DNA from: Thermomonas fusca DSM 15424
GTDB taxonomy: Bacteria; Pseudomonadota; Gammaproteobacteria; Xanthomonadales; Xanthomonadaceae
Length of the DNA: 64,000 nt
Assembly: GCF_000423885.1 (NCBI RefSeq)
Contig: NZ_AUIV01000013.1
Span: 55,349-119,348, forward strand
Direction: 5' to 3'
In this document: positions 33,135-40,606 of the stretch, in pieces
Layout: each line of letters opens with the position of its first letter
Numbering within the stretch: the first letter of the stretch is position 1
Program-made: the position numbers and the translations under genes
Notes under the pieces: generated by a model
Databases searched by the model: none
What the model saw: the letters and a program-made list of their open reading frames with translations, nothing else
What the model was told of the DNA's origin: nothing

Positions 33135-34865
33135 CTATTCGCGGTGGCCGCCGTTGCCGCGCTGTTCCACCAGCCGGAACGCCGCGCGCACGTGTTCGCG
33201 CAGGTCGGCATCGTCCCAGGGCTTGATCAGGAAACGGTAGGCCGCATCCTGGTTGATCGCCTGGCTGATCGTTTCCAGGTCGGTATAGCCGGACAGCGCC
33301 AACCGCACGGTATCCGGGTAGAGGTCGCGCACGCGGGCCAGGAATTCGGTGCCGCTCATGTCCGGCATGCGCTGGTCGGACAGCACCACCTGCACGTCGT
33401 TGCGTGCCAGCAGGTCGAAGGCCTCGCTGACGCTGTTCGCCGCCAGCAGGCGATAGCCGTCGCGACGCAGCAGCCGCACCAGCGAGCGCAGCACGTTCTC
33501 CTCGTCGTCCAGCAGCAGCAGGGTGCGGGTGGGCTGCATCGACACGCTGTCCTGGAACACATGCGGCAGCAGGAAGCGCTGGCGCAGCAGTTCGTCGATG
33601 TCGGTGCCGGGCAGCGGCGGGCTGAACAGATAGCCCTGGAAGAAGTCGCAGTGATTGCGCCGCAGGAAGCCCAGCTCGGCGTCGGTTTCCACCCCCTTTG
33701 CCACCAGCGTCATGCCCAGCTGGTGGCCCATCGCGATGATGCCGCGCACCAGCGCCGCGCTGCGTGGGTTGGTGGTGATGTTGCGCAGGAGGCTGCGGTC
33801 GATCTTGAGCCGGTCCAGCGGGAACTGCGCCAGCGTGGCCAGGCTCAGCCCGCGCATACCGAAGTCGCCGAGGGTGAGCACCGCGCCCATCGCGCGCAGC
33901 CCGGCCAGATTGGCCGCCACGTGCGGCGCATCCAGCGTCAGCACCGATTCGGAGACTTCGAATTCGATCGCCGCGCCGGCCACGTCGTAGCGGTGCAGCA
34001 GCTCGCCGATCAGGTCCAGGCATTCGCCGCGGCTGAGCAGCGCGCCTTCCAGCGGCACCGAGGCATTGAGATAGTCGATGCCCATGCCGCGCCAGCGCTG
34101 CACCTGCCCGATCGCGGTTTCGATCGTCCACAGGCCTACCGCGCCGGCCAGGCCTGCGCGCTCCACCGCCGGCAGGATGCGGTTTGCGCGCAGCACGCCT
34201 TCCTGGGTGTTGTGCCAGCGCAGCAGCGAACTGCAGGCAACGATGCTGCCGTCCTGCGCGCTGACCACCGGCTGGTAATACAGCCGGAATTCGCTCTGCG
34301 CGATGGCGTCCACGAAGCGGTGGCCCGAGTGTTCGCGGCCGGGATCGTTGGCCGGATCCAGCGGCACATCGGGCACGTAGATCGCCTGGCCGCCGGGACC
34401 GCTGCGCTTGGCGCGGCGCAGTGTCTGCTCGGCCGCAACCAGCAGCGCGGCGGCGTCATGGGCGTGGTCGGGATAGACGGCGATGCCGATCGACAGGGTC
34501 ACGTCGAGCACGAATGGCGGCACCTGCACCGGCGCGTCGAACGCCTCGCGCAGCCGTTCGGCCAGCGTCTCGCCGTCGCTGTCGCCGTCGCGATAGGCGA
34601 TCGCGGCGACGAACTCCTCGCTGCCCAGACGCCACAGCCAGGCGTCGTCCGGCACCGCCTGCACCAGCCGGCGGGCGGCCACGCGCAGCGCCTGCTCGAC
34701 GATGTTTTCGCCAAGGGTGGCGTTGATGGTGCCGATGCCATCGACGTCGATATGGAGCAGGGCGAGCCTGCGGGTGATGCCGTCCACCGAGGCGAGCACC
34801 GAATTCAGGCTGGGGCCGCTGGCGCCCAGGCGATAGATTTCGGCCTGCGGCGACTTGCCACCCAT
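33135..34865 (-). CDS. Degenerate GGDEF-EAL protein with C-terminal receiver
   Basis: About 576 aa, cytoplasmic. The GGDEF-like domain (about 20-160) has GSEEF (81-85) instead of GGDEF. The EAL-like domain (about 180-425) has CSSLLRW (211-217) where catalytic domains have EALLRW, GDFG (333-336) for DDFG and AKGVE (389-393) for AEGVE, so key metal-binding acids are lost. The C-terminal receiver (about 446-570) keeps DD, D497 in VVLSDQRMPDMSG and the lysine in FLIKPW. It is therefore probably a phosphorylation-controlled c-di-GMP receptor, not an enzyme. A GTG at 34895 overlapping the upstream stop is an alternative start. Confidence 0.88.
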   Translation of the reverse strand: MGGKSPQAEIYRLGASGPSLNSVLASVDGITRRLALLHIDVDGIGTINATLGENIVEQALRVAARRLVQAVPDDAWLWRLGSEEFVAAIAYRDGDSDGETLAERLREAFDAPVQVPPFVLDVTLSIGIAVYPDHAHDAAALLVAAEQTLRRAKRSGPGGQAIYVPDVPLDPANDPGREHSGHRFVDAIAQSEFRLYYQPVVSAQDGSIVACSSLLRWHNTQEGVLRANRILPAVERAGLAGAVGLWTIETAIGQVQRWRGMGIDYLNASVPLEGALLSRGECLDLIGELLHRYDVAGAAIEFEVSESVLTLDAPHVAANLAGLRAMGAVLTLGDFGMRGLSLATLAQFPLDRLKIDRSLLRNITTNPRSAALVRGIIAMGHQLGMTLVAKGVETDAELGFLRRNHCDFFQGYLFSPPLPGTDIDELLRQRFLLPHVFQDSVSMQPTRTLLLLDDEENVLRSLVRLLRRDGYRLLAANSVSEAFDLLARNDVQVVLSDQRMPDMSGTEFLARVRDLYPDTVRLALSGYTDLETISQAINQDAAYRFLIKPWDDADLREHVRAAFRLVEQRGNGGHRE

Positions 34866-34891
34866 GGTTCCGTCCGCCGGCAGCAGACTGC

Positions 34892-36145
34892 TCACAGCCA
34901 CAGTGCCTCGAGGTTGCCCAGTCCCCATTGTTCCGGGCTTTCCGGCGAGACGATGCTGTCGCGGCAATCCGGTGCCGCCAGATCGAGGGTCTGCGGCAGG
35001 ATCTTCTCGCGCGAACGGATCGAGTAGAACGCGCTCACGATGGGCCTTAGCAGCGAATCGACGCCCGGTTCCAGGATCACCGCCAGCCGCTCGGAAGACA
35101 GCCTGACCAGCGAGCCGACCGGATAGATGCCCACCGATTTGACGAACGCGTTGAATACGCGGGTGTCGAAATGCCCGTCCCAGCGCGCCATCTCGCGCAT
35201 CGCCATCGCCGGGTCCCACGGCCGCTTGTACGGGCGCACCGACGTCACTGCGTCATAGACATCGCATACCGCACCCATCCGCGCCAGCAGCGAGATCTCG
35301 TCTTCGCGCAGGCCGTGCGGATACCCGCGCCCGTCCATGCGTTCGTGGTGATGCAGGACGATGTCGACCACGTCGGGTTCGCAGCCGCCTTCCTGCAACG
35401 CCTGCGCGCCCGCGCCGGAGTGCTGCTTCATGATTGCGAACTCCTCGTCGGTCAGGCGCCCCGGCTTGTTGAGGATCTCCAGCGGCATGAACGCCTTGCC
35501 AAGGTCGTGCATCAGCCCGCCGATCCCGGCGATGCGCACCAGCCGTTCGTCCAGCTTCAACTGGCGGGCCAGCGCCAGCATCAGTGCGGACACCGCCACC
35601 GAATGCAGGTAGGTGTAATCGTCGTGGGTCTTCAGCCGCGCCACGCTGATCAGCGCGGCCGGGTTGCGATACACCGAGGACGCGATCTCATCCACCAGCG
35701 GCAGCACGGACTCCTGGCTGACGGTCTTGCCCAACCGTAGCTCGGCGAACATTTCCGCGACCTGCGCCTTGCCGGCCAGGCAGATGTTGCGCGCCCGCGC
35801 CAGCTCGGCTTCCATCGAAACATCCGCAAGCAGAGTCCGCGGGCGGGTGGTGAAGGCGGGCGCCTGCGCGTCGGCACCGGGGAGCGCCGCTCGGGCCGGA
35901 TCTTCGTCCGTGGCATTGGCGCACGGGGCTTCGCCGATGCCTTCCGCATCCTGCAGCGCATCGCCCCGGGATTCGTCCACCCACACGCTCTCGATGCCGG
36001 CCTCGACGATGCGCCGGACATCCTCCGGGTTCTCCAGCAGGAAACTGTTGCGCAGGAACGGATGACTGAGCCAGGAGCCCCCGATCTTGTGCAGATACAT
36101 GCCGGTGCGCAGGCTCGCCGCCGGGATGCGTCGGATGGATGACAT
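34892..36145 (-). CDS. HD-GYP-type c-di-GMP phosphodiesterase
   Basis: A 417-aa cytoplasmic protein. The N-terminal DUF3391-type domain (about 1-130) starts MSSIRRIPAASLRTGMYLHK. The HD-GYP domain (about 160-390) keeps the metal site HD (213-214, in LMHDLGKAFMP) and the full HHERMDGRGYP signature (266-276), so it should hydrolyse c-di-GMP. It is immediately upstream of the degenerate GGDEF-EAL-REC gene and probably co-transcribed. Together they form a local c-di-GMP control pair beside the flagellar genes. ATG 36145 is chosen; upstream Met codons give no domain. Confidence 0.92.
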   Translation of the reverse strand: MSSIRRIPAASLRTGMYLHKIGGSWLSHPFLRNSFLLENPEDVRRIVEAGIESVWVDESRGDALQDAEGIGEAPCANATDEDPARAALPGADAQAPAFTTRPRTLLADVSMEAELARARNICLAGKAQVAEMFAELRLGKTVSQESVLPLVDEIASSVYRNPAALISVARLKTHDDYTYLHSVAVSALMLALARQLKLDERLVRIAGIGGLMHDLGKAFMPLEILNKPGRLTDEEFAIMKQHSGAGAQALQEGGCEPDVVDIVLHHHERMDGRGYPHGLREDEISLLARMGAVCDVYDAVTSVRPYKRPWDPAMAMREMARWDGHFDTRVFNAFVKSVGIYPVGSLVRLSSERLAVILEPGVDSLLRPIVSAFYSIRSREKILPQTLDLAAPDCRDSIVSPESPEQWGLGNLEALWL

Positions 36146-36271
36146 CGTGGCGTTTCTCGCCCTGAGCTTTTCAGTGAACCAGTCTATAGCGGGTGAGAAA
36201 GCGACGGAACGTGTCGACATGTGGCTGGGGTGACGTTTCTTCCAGACCATCGCCGTCGTTGAAATTAAACT

Positions 36272-37420
36272 TCAGGATAGAACCCCTGTCACCAACGCAT
36301 GACGTGGTAGATCGATGGTGAATACGCAGCCCGTGCCGGGTATGTCGCGTACACTGAGGATGCCGTGGTTCGATTCGACGCTACGTCGTGAAATGGACAG
36401 GCCCAACCCTAGTCCGCTGGTGTCGGCGCCCATCTGAGTGAAGGAGTTGAACATGCGCTCCGCGGCGCCGGGCGGCAGGCCGCCGCAATGGTCCTCGACG
36501 TCAATCAGGATCCGGTCGGCCGAGGAATAGGCATTGAGGGTGACCTCGCTATGCGCGTGGGAGAACTTGAACGCGTTTTGCAACAGGTTTCCCGTTGCCG
36601 ACAGCAGCAAGTCCCGGTCCGCATCAACCGCCAGTAACGGATCGACGTGCGATACCGTCAGCACGCACCCCTTGACCTTCGCCTCCAGCGTCGCCGACAA
36701 CTTGATCTCGGCGATGAAGTCGGCCAGCGAGAACAGCCGATGCTGTACCTCCATGTCAGCGGTGGCGCGGACGTCGGCCAAGGAGCGACCAATGAGGTTG
36801 GCAAGGCCGATCAGGGCGCGGTCAAGCACGCCACCGGTGGCACCGGTCAGGCCGACATTGCCTTCCTTGATGATCGATAGTGCAAGCGTTGCGGTGCACA
36901 GCAGGTTGCGCAACTCATGGGCGAAGAATCCCAATCGCTCGTTCAATGCGTCGGCCTGCAGGCCCGCCATGACGAAGTCATGCTGATAGCCGAACTCGGT
37001 CACCGCCGTGGCGATGGCGTTGTCCAGGCACCGGTTGAGCGTCCTGAACTCATCGACGCCGATGGCCGCACCTCGCTCGAATGCCAAGTCGGTGATGGCC
37101 TGGCAGAGGTCGCCATAGTCGTGGACGACTTCCTCGACCGTGAAGCCATGCTGCAGCAGCTCCTTGCCGTGCAAGGCCGCCGATTCGCCGATCCCCGACA
37201 ATGCCGGCTTGCCGCCGCCCGCACGCCCGGAGATCTTACGGCTGCGGGACGTGTCCACGAAGCGTTCGACCGCCAACGTTTTGATGAGCTGGTCCAAGAA
37301 GACGGTGACGCCGTGTTGCAGCTCTTCCTCGAGCATACCCGGCGATGCGCGCTTGGCCACCTTCGCCCTGCATCTGGCGATCAGCTCGGTCCGATTCGCG
37401 ATGAGGAAGTCATGCATCAT
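36272..37420 (-). CDS. Sensor histidine kinase with RsbRD-like N-terminus
   Basis: A 382-aa soluble protein. The N-terminal helical bundle (about 1-150; FLIANRTELIARCRAKVAKR, HGVTVFLDQLI) resembles the RsbRD N-terminal domain. The H box is GFFAHELRNLLCTATLALS, with H168. The HATPase part has ATGNLLQNAFKFSHAHSE and GLGLGLSISRRSV. No receiver gene is adjacent, so the partner is unknown. The DNA here looks lower in GC than the flagellar block and the gene is not flagellar, which suggests acquisition. Confidence 0.88.
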   Translation of the reverse strand: MMHDFLIANRTELIARCRAKVAKRASPGMLEEELQHGVTVFLDQLIKTLAVERFVDTSRSRKISGRAGGGKPALSGIGESAALHGKELLQHGFTVEEVVHDYGDLCQAITDLAFERGAAIGVDEFRTLNRCLDNAIATAVTEFGYQHDFVMAGLQADALNERLGFFAHELRNLLCTATLALSIIKEGNVGLTGATGGVLDRALIGLANLIGRSLADVRATADMEVQHRLFSLADFIAEIKLSATLEAKVKGCVLTVSHVDPLLAVDADRDLLLSATGNLLQNAFKFSHAHSEVTLNAYSSADRILIDVEDHCGGLPPGAAERMFNSFTQMGADTSGLGLGLSISRRSVESNHGILSVRDIPGTGCVFTIDLPRHALVTGVLS

Positions 37421-37496
37421 CTCGGCACCATACGCCGGTTGGGTAAGGGTGGCTGGATGTCTACGAAAGACTGGTCGATCCAGTGGCAGCCGTTCT

Positions 37497-37862
37497 ATGA
37501 CCGAGCAAGGGCTGTTGGGCCCCGGCCTCCGGACGTTTTTCCGCATAGCCGAAAAGTGGCAAATATCCCACGCCCAACAGTGCTTACTGTTGGGCTGCCA
37601 AGATCAACAGGCTCTAGATTCATTGCTAGACGGCGACTTTGCAGAGATGCCTCGTGATGTACTCGTCCGCATCAGCTACTTTCTTGGCATCTATAAGGCC
37701 CTGCACACCATCTTCCCCAATGAACACCAGGCTGACAGTTGGATGATCCGCCCAAACAGTGCGCCGCTATTTGCCGGGCGATCCGCGATCAACTTTGTAG
37801 CGGAAGAGGGCGTCGATGGATTGGCCGCTTTGCGAAAATATCTGGATGAGCAACTAGGTTAG
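37497..37862 (+). CDS. MbcA/ParS-type (DUF2384) antitoxin, orphan
   Basis: A 121-aa protein. The N-terminal helix-turn-helix-like region (about 10-45, LRTFFRIAEKWQISHAQQCL) is followed by the DUF2384 domain. The C-terminal toxin-binding signature reads WMIRPNSAPLFAGRSAINFV, then GLAALRKYLDEQLG. Such antitoxins (Xre-MbcA-ParS) normally precede a RES-domain toxin that degrades or modifies NAD. Here the next gene is merR on the other strand after 89 bp, so no toxin is present. It is divergent from the kinase gene, 76 bp away. ATG 37497 gives a full-length domain. Confidence 0.85.
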   Translation: MTEQGLLGPGLRTFFRIAEKWQISHAQQCLLLGCQDQQALDSLLDGDFAEMPRDVLVRISYFLGIYKALHTIFPNEHQADSWMIRPNSAPLFAGRSAINFVAEEGVDGLAALRKYLDEQLG

Positions 37863-37951
37863 TCGCGCAGGGCGGCTTGGTGAGCCATCGGAGACATTGG
37901 TGTGTAGATGAGGGTCGGCAGGGATTCGTGTAAAAACGGGCCGAAAGTGAG

Positions 37952-38377
37952 CTAACTGCCTGTCGCAGCTGGCTTTCTTGGCCGCTCCAGAAAATCGAGG
38001 GTTGGGCAGCACTCTCCCGCCGGCACTTGGGCGCACCGCGCTATTTTCTGTTCGAGATCCCTCTCCAGCTGTCGCAGCTCGCGGATTCGTAGACGGACAT
38101 CGACGAGCTTTCGCTCGGTCAGCTGACGGGTCTGCTCGCAAGAACGTTCGCCTGTGATCTCTAGCAGGCCAGCGATCTCGTCGAGGCTGAATCCCATCAT
38201 CTGAGCGCGCCGGATGAACTGAAGCCGATTGACATCGTTTTCGTCGTAACGACGCACGCCTCCTATGGGTCGCTCGGGTTGACGCAGCAGCCTACGTCGC
38301 TGGTAGTAGCGCACGGTTTCGACGTGCACATCGGCCGCCGCCGCCAGCCGGCTGATCGTAAACGTGTTCGGACGCAC
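37952..38377 (-). CDS. merR: MerR, mercury-responsive regulator
   Basis: A 141-aa MerR-family DNA-distorting regulator. The N-terminal helix-turn-helix (about 7-40) has ISRLAAAADVHVETVRYYQR. The three Hg(II)-binding cysteines of true MerR are present as C80, C115 and C124, with the same 35- and 9-residue spacings as in Tn501 MerR. The GTG start (38377) lies 3 bp from the minus-35 box of the divergent mer promoter, the classical autoregulatory layout. Confidence 0.93.
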   Translation of the reverse strand: MRPNTFTISRLAAAADVHVETVRYYQRRRLLRQPERPIGGVRRYDENDVNRLQFIRRAQMMGFSLDEIAGLLEITGERSCEQTRQLTERKLVDVRLRIRELRQLERDLEQKIARCAQVPAGECCPTLDFLERPRKPAATGS

Positions 38378-38380
38378 GGC

Positions 38381-38412
38381 TTGACTCCGTACCTAGGTAC
38401 AGAGGCTAGTAT
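38381..38412 (+). promoter_or_regulatory. mer operator-promoter
   Basis: TTGACT (minus-35, 38381-38386) and TAGTAT (minus-10, 38407-38412) are separated by an over-long 20-bp spacer; CTAGTA would give 19. The perfect palindrome GTACCTAGGTAC (38389-38400) between them matches the GTAC-N4-GTAC MerR site. The start point would fall at or next to the merT ATG (38419), so merT may be leaderless. Confidence 0.88.
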
Positions 38413-38418
38413 GCTCTG

Positions 38419-38775
38419 ATGCAAACAACCCCGGCCAAATCGTCTGTTCCAGCCATCGTTGGCGCGAGCATCGCCGCCATTGGCGCATCGGTCTGCTGCG
38501 TCGTGCCGCTGGTGCTGGTCCTGCTGGGCATCAGTGGCGCCTGGATCGGCACCCTGACAGCTCTCGATCCCTTGAGGCCCTGGTTCAGCGCCGCCGCCGT
38601 ACTGTCCTTGGCCGTGGCGTTTTGGATGCTGTATCGACCGGCGGCACGGTGCGGTGTGGATGGCAGTTGCATCGCCCCGGACGCTCTGCGACGCAGGCGA
38701 CGTTGGCTCTGGTTGGCGACAGCCCTCATCGTCCTGTTGCTGCTGTTTCCCTATTACATCGTCTGGATTCTGTAG
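38419..38775 (+). CDS. merT: MerT, mercuric ion transporter
   Basis: A 118-aa inner-membrane protein with three predicted segments. The Hg-binding pair C26-C27 lies in segment 1 (GASVCCVVPLVLVLLGISGA), and a second pair C78/C84 lies in the cytoplasmic loop (RCGVDGSC). It carries Hg(II) from periplasmic MerP into the cytoplasm, normally for reduction by MerA. No merA is present in the window. Length is typical. merP follows after 8 bp. Confidence 0.93.
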   Translation: MQTTPAKSSVPAIVGASIAAIGASVCCVVPLVLVLLGISGAWIGTLTALDPLRPWFSAAAVLSLAVAFWMLYRPAARCGVDGSCIAPDALRRRRRWLWLATALIVLLLLFPYYIVWIL

Positions 38776-38783
38776 GAGGCGCG

Positions 38784-39071
38784 ATGCACAAGTGGATACT
38801 GGCCCTGGTGGCTGCTCTGTCGGTCGGTGCCGCTCTTGCGACGCCCGCAACCGTAGTGATGCTCGATGCTGAGAACATGACCTGTCCCGCCTGCGGCATC
38901 ACCATCAGGAAGGCGCTGGAGAAGGTGCCGGGCGTGGCCGATGTGAAGGTGGACACCCGGGCTGAAACAGTCACGGTGACGTTCGAATCGAGCCAGACGG
39001 ATGCAGCCGGAATCGCGCGTGCAGTCACGGAAGCAGGCTTCCCGGCCAAGGTGCGGACTGGCGGTGAGTGA
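38784..39071 (+). CDS. merP: MerP, periplasmic mercury-binding protein
   Basis: A 95-aa protein with a signal peptide (about 1-20, LALVAALSVGAALA) and one heavy-metal-associated domain. The metal motif NMTCPACGI has C34 and C37. The rest, LEKVPGVADVKVDTRAETVT, is typical HMA fold. ATG 38784 has a strong TAGGAGG 5 bp upstream. It hands Hg(II) to MerT. Confidence 0.94.
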   Translation: MHKWILALVAALSVGAALATPATVVMLDAENMTCPACGITIRKALEKVPGVADVKVDTRAETVTVTFESSQTDAAGIARAVTEAGFPAKVRTGGE

Positions 39072-39276
39072 CGTCAAGCTGGAAAGCATCTTGACCTGCC
39101 CGGAGTGCGGCCATCGGGCGACCGAGACAATGCCCATCACAGCGTGTCAATTCTTCTATGAGTGCACGGGCTGTGGAGCGGTTTTGCGTCCGCATCAAGG
39201 CGACTGCTGTGTGTTCTGCTCGTTCGGAACAGTGCCATGTCCACCGATCCAACAGAACAATCCCTGTTGTGGTTGA
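39064..39276 (+). CDS. GDCCVFC-family cysteine-rich mini-protein
   Basis: A 70-aa Cys-rich protein. A zinc-ribbon-like N-terminus (TCPECGH ... FFYECTGCGAVLRP) is followed by the diagnostic GDCCVFCSFGTVPCPPIQ and a terminal CCG. Proteins with this signature occur in mer operons of many bacteria. Their function is unknown; binding of Hg or another thiophilic metal is plausible from 11 cysteines. The GTG start (39064) overlaps the merP stop by 8 bp, so it is co-translated. Confidence 0.88.
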   Translation: MSDVKLESILTCPECGHRATETMPITACQFFYECTGCGAVLRPHQGDCCVFCSFGTVPCPPIQQNNPCCG

Positions 39277-40570
39277 ACCGCGGACTCCGATAATAGTTGG
39301 ACAGACAGGCTGCGAGATCGACTGTGCCACCCTGGAAAGCGCGCCGCTCAACCAGCGGTGTGCATGCGAAGTGGTCGACATCCTCCGTCTGCACGAGTCG
39401 ATCCGGGGTGCCTTTCCGGAGTTCACGACTGATCCCGCCGTACACGCGCACTTATTTTCACCCTATGCCTTGTTCGTTGATCGGCCCGCGTTGGAGGCCA
39501 TGGGACGAGTCGCGGCGGCGGTCTTCGACGTCGCAGGAAACCCGGGATATAGCCAACGGGTCCTGCAATGGGCCCCTGACATTGCAACCCATGATCCGGG
39601 TTCGGCGGGGGGCGTCCTGGGTCTGGACTTTCACCTGACGGTCGATGGGCCGCGGCTGATCGAGGTCAACACCAATCCAGGCGGTCTGCTCCTCAATGCC
39701 TTGTTGCTCGATGCCGTGCGGTCTTGCGCGCCGCCAGCATGGGCCACCTGGACCAACGCGGCCCAAGCGCGTGATGCGGCCGTCACGGCCTGGATGGAGG
39801 ATGCTCGGCAGCAATCCGGGCGCACGCCGTCGCGCCTGGCCATCGTGGACAGCACTCCGCGAGCGCAGTTCCTTTACCCCGAGTTTGAGCTGTACGCGAA
39901 CGCGTTTCGGGACCATGGCGTGGACTGCGTGATCAGCGCTCCCGAGGATTTGTCGTTTGGTTCGGACGGGCTTGAGGATGCCCACGGTCGAATCGACACT
40001 GTCTACAACCGGTTGACCGATTTCGCGCTCGAGGATGCCTCGCATGCAGACATTCGTGAGGCTTACCTGGCAGGGGACGTCGCGCTGATGCCGCATCCCC
40101 GAGCACACGCGCTGTTTGCCGACAAGCGCAACCTTGCGGTGCTCGGGGACCCGGCTCTGCTCGGCGGGTTCGGGGTCGATGCGGGTTCGACGGCACTGCT
40201 GGGCCAGGTGATCCCGCCCACGGTCGAACTCGTGCCCGCGAACCGGGATGCGTTGTGGGCAGTGCGCAACGGATATTTCTTCAAGCCTGCAGCAGGGTTT
40301 GGCAGCCGTGGGAGTTATCGGGGCGACAAGTTGACCCGGCGGACTTGGGCGTCTATGGCGTCGGCGACCTACATCGCACAGGCCTTCGCGCCACCGAGCA
40401 TGCGGATCGTGCATGGGGGCCAGTCCCTCAAGGCGGATGTGCGCTGCTTCGCGTCCGAGGCGGGTGTCCTGTTGTTCGCGGCCAGGCTGTACCAGGGCCA
40501 GACCACGAACATGCGCACCCCCGGTGGTGGATTCGCAGCGGTGCTCACGTCGTCACGGATCGAGGAGTGA
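39269..40570 (+). CDS. Circularly permuted ATP-grasp family protein in the mer operon
   Basis: About 433 aa. Features like those of glutathionylspermidine-synthase-type, circularly permuted ATP-grasps are GPRLIEVNTNPGGLLLNAL (metal-binding E..N, about 130-148), FADKRNLAVLGDPALL, a glycine-rich loop YFFKPAAGFGSRGSYRG and a C-terminal YQGQTTNMRTPGGGFAAV. The product is unknown; such enzymes form an amide or thioester-like bond using ATP. No ATG lies near the expected start. GTG 39269, overlapping the preceding stop by 8 bp, is my choice; an ATG at 39158 would overlap that gene heavily. It is the last gene of the merTP unit and converges with ackA. Confidence 0.75.
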   Translation: MVEPRTPIIVGQTGCEIDCATLESAPLNQRCACEVVDILRLHESIRGAFPEFTTDPAVHAHLFSPYALFVDRPALEAMGRVAAAVFDVAGNPGYSQRVLQWAPDIATHDPGSAGGVLGLDFHLTVDGPRLIEVNTNPGGLLLNALLLDAVRSCAPPAWATWTNAAQARDAAVTAWMEDARQQSGRTPSRLAIVDSTPRAQFLYPEFELYANAFRDHGVDCVISAPEDLSFGSDGLEDAHGRIDTVYNRLTDFALEDASHADIREAYLAGDVALMPHPRAHALFADKRNLAVLGDPALLGGFGVDAGSTALLGQVIPPTVELVPANRDALWAVRNGYFFKPAAGFGSRGSYRGDKLTRRTWASMASATYIAQAFAPPSMRIVHGGQSLKADVRCFASEAGVLLFAARLYQGQTTNMRTPGGGFAAVLTSSRIEE

Positions 40571-40606
40571 TTCCCCACCGGAGCCGACCCTTGGGGCGTG
40601 TCGTGG

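Noticed and set aside
37497..37951. A complete toxin-antitoxin pair
   Set aside because: Only the antitoxin is present. The 89 bp to merR and the divergent upstream gene leave no room for a RES toxin.
39269..40570. Organomercurial lyase (merB) as identity for the gene after merP
   Set aside because: MerB is about 210 aa with a characteristic Cys/Asp site. This protein is about 430 aa with ATP-grasp glycine loop and metal-ligand motifs.
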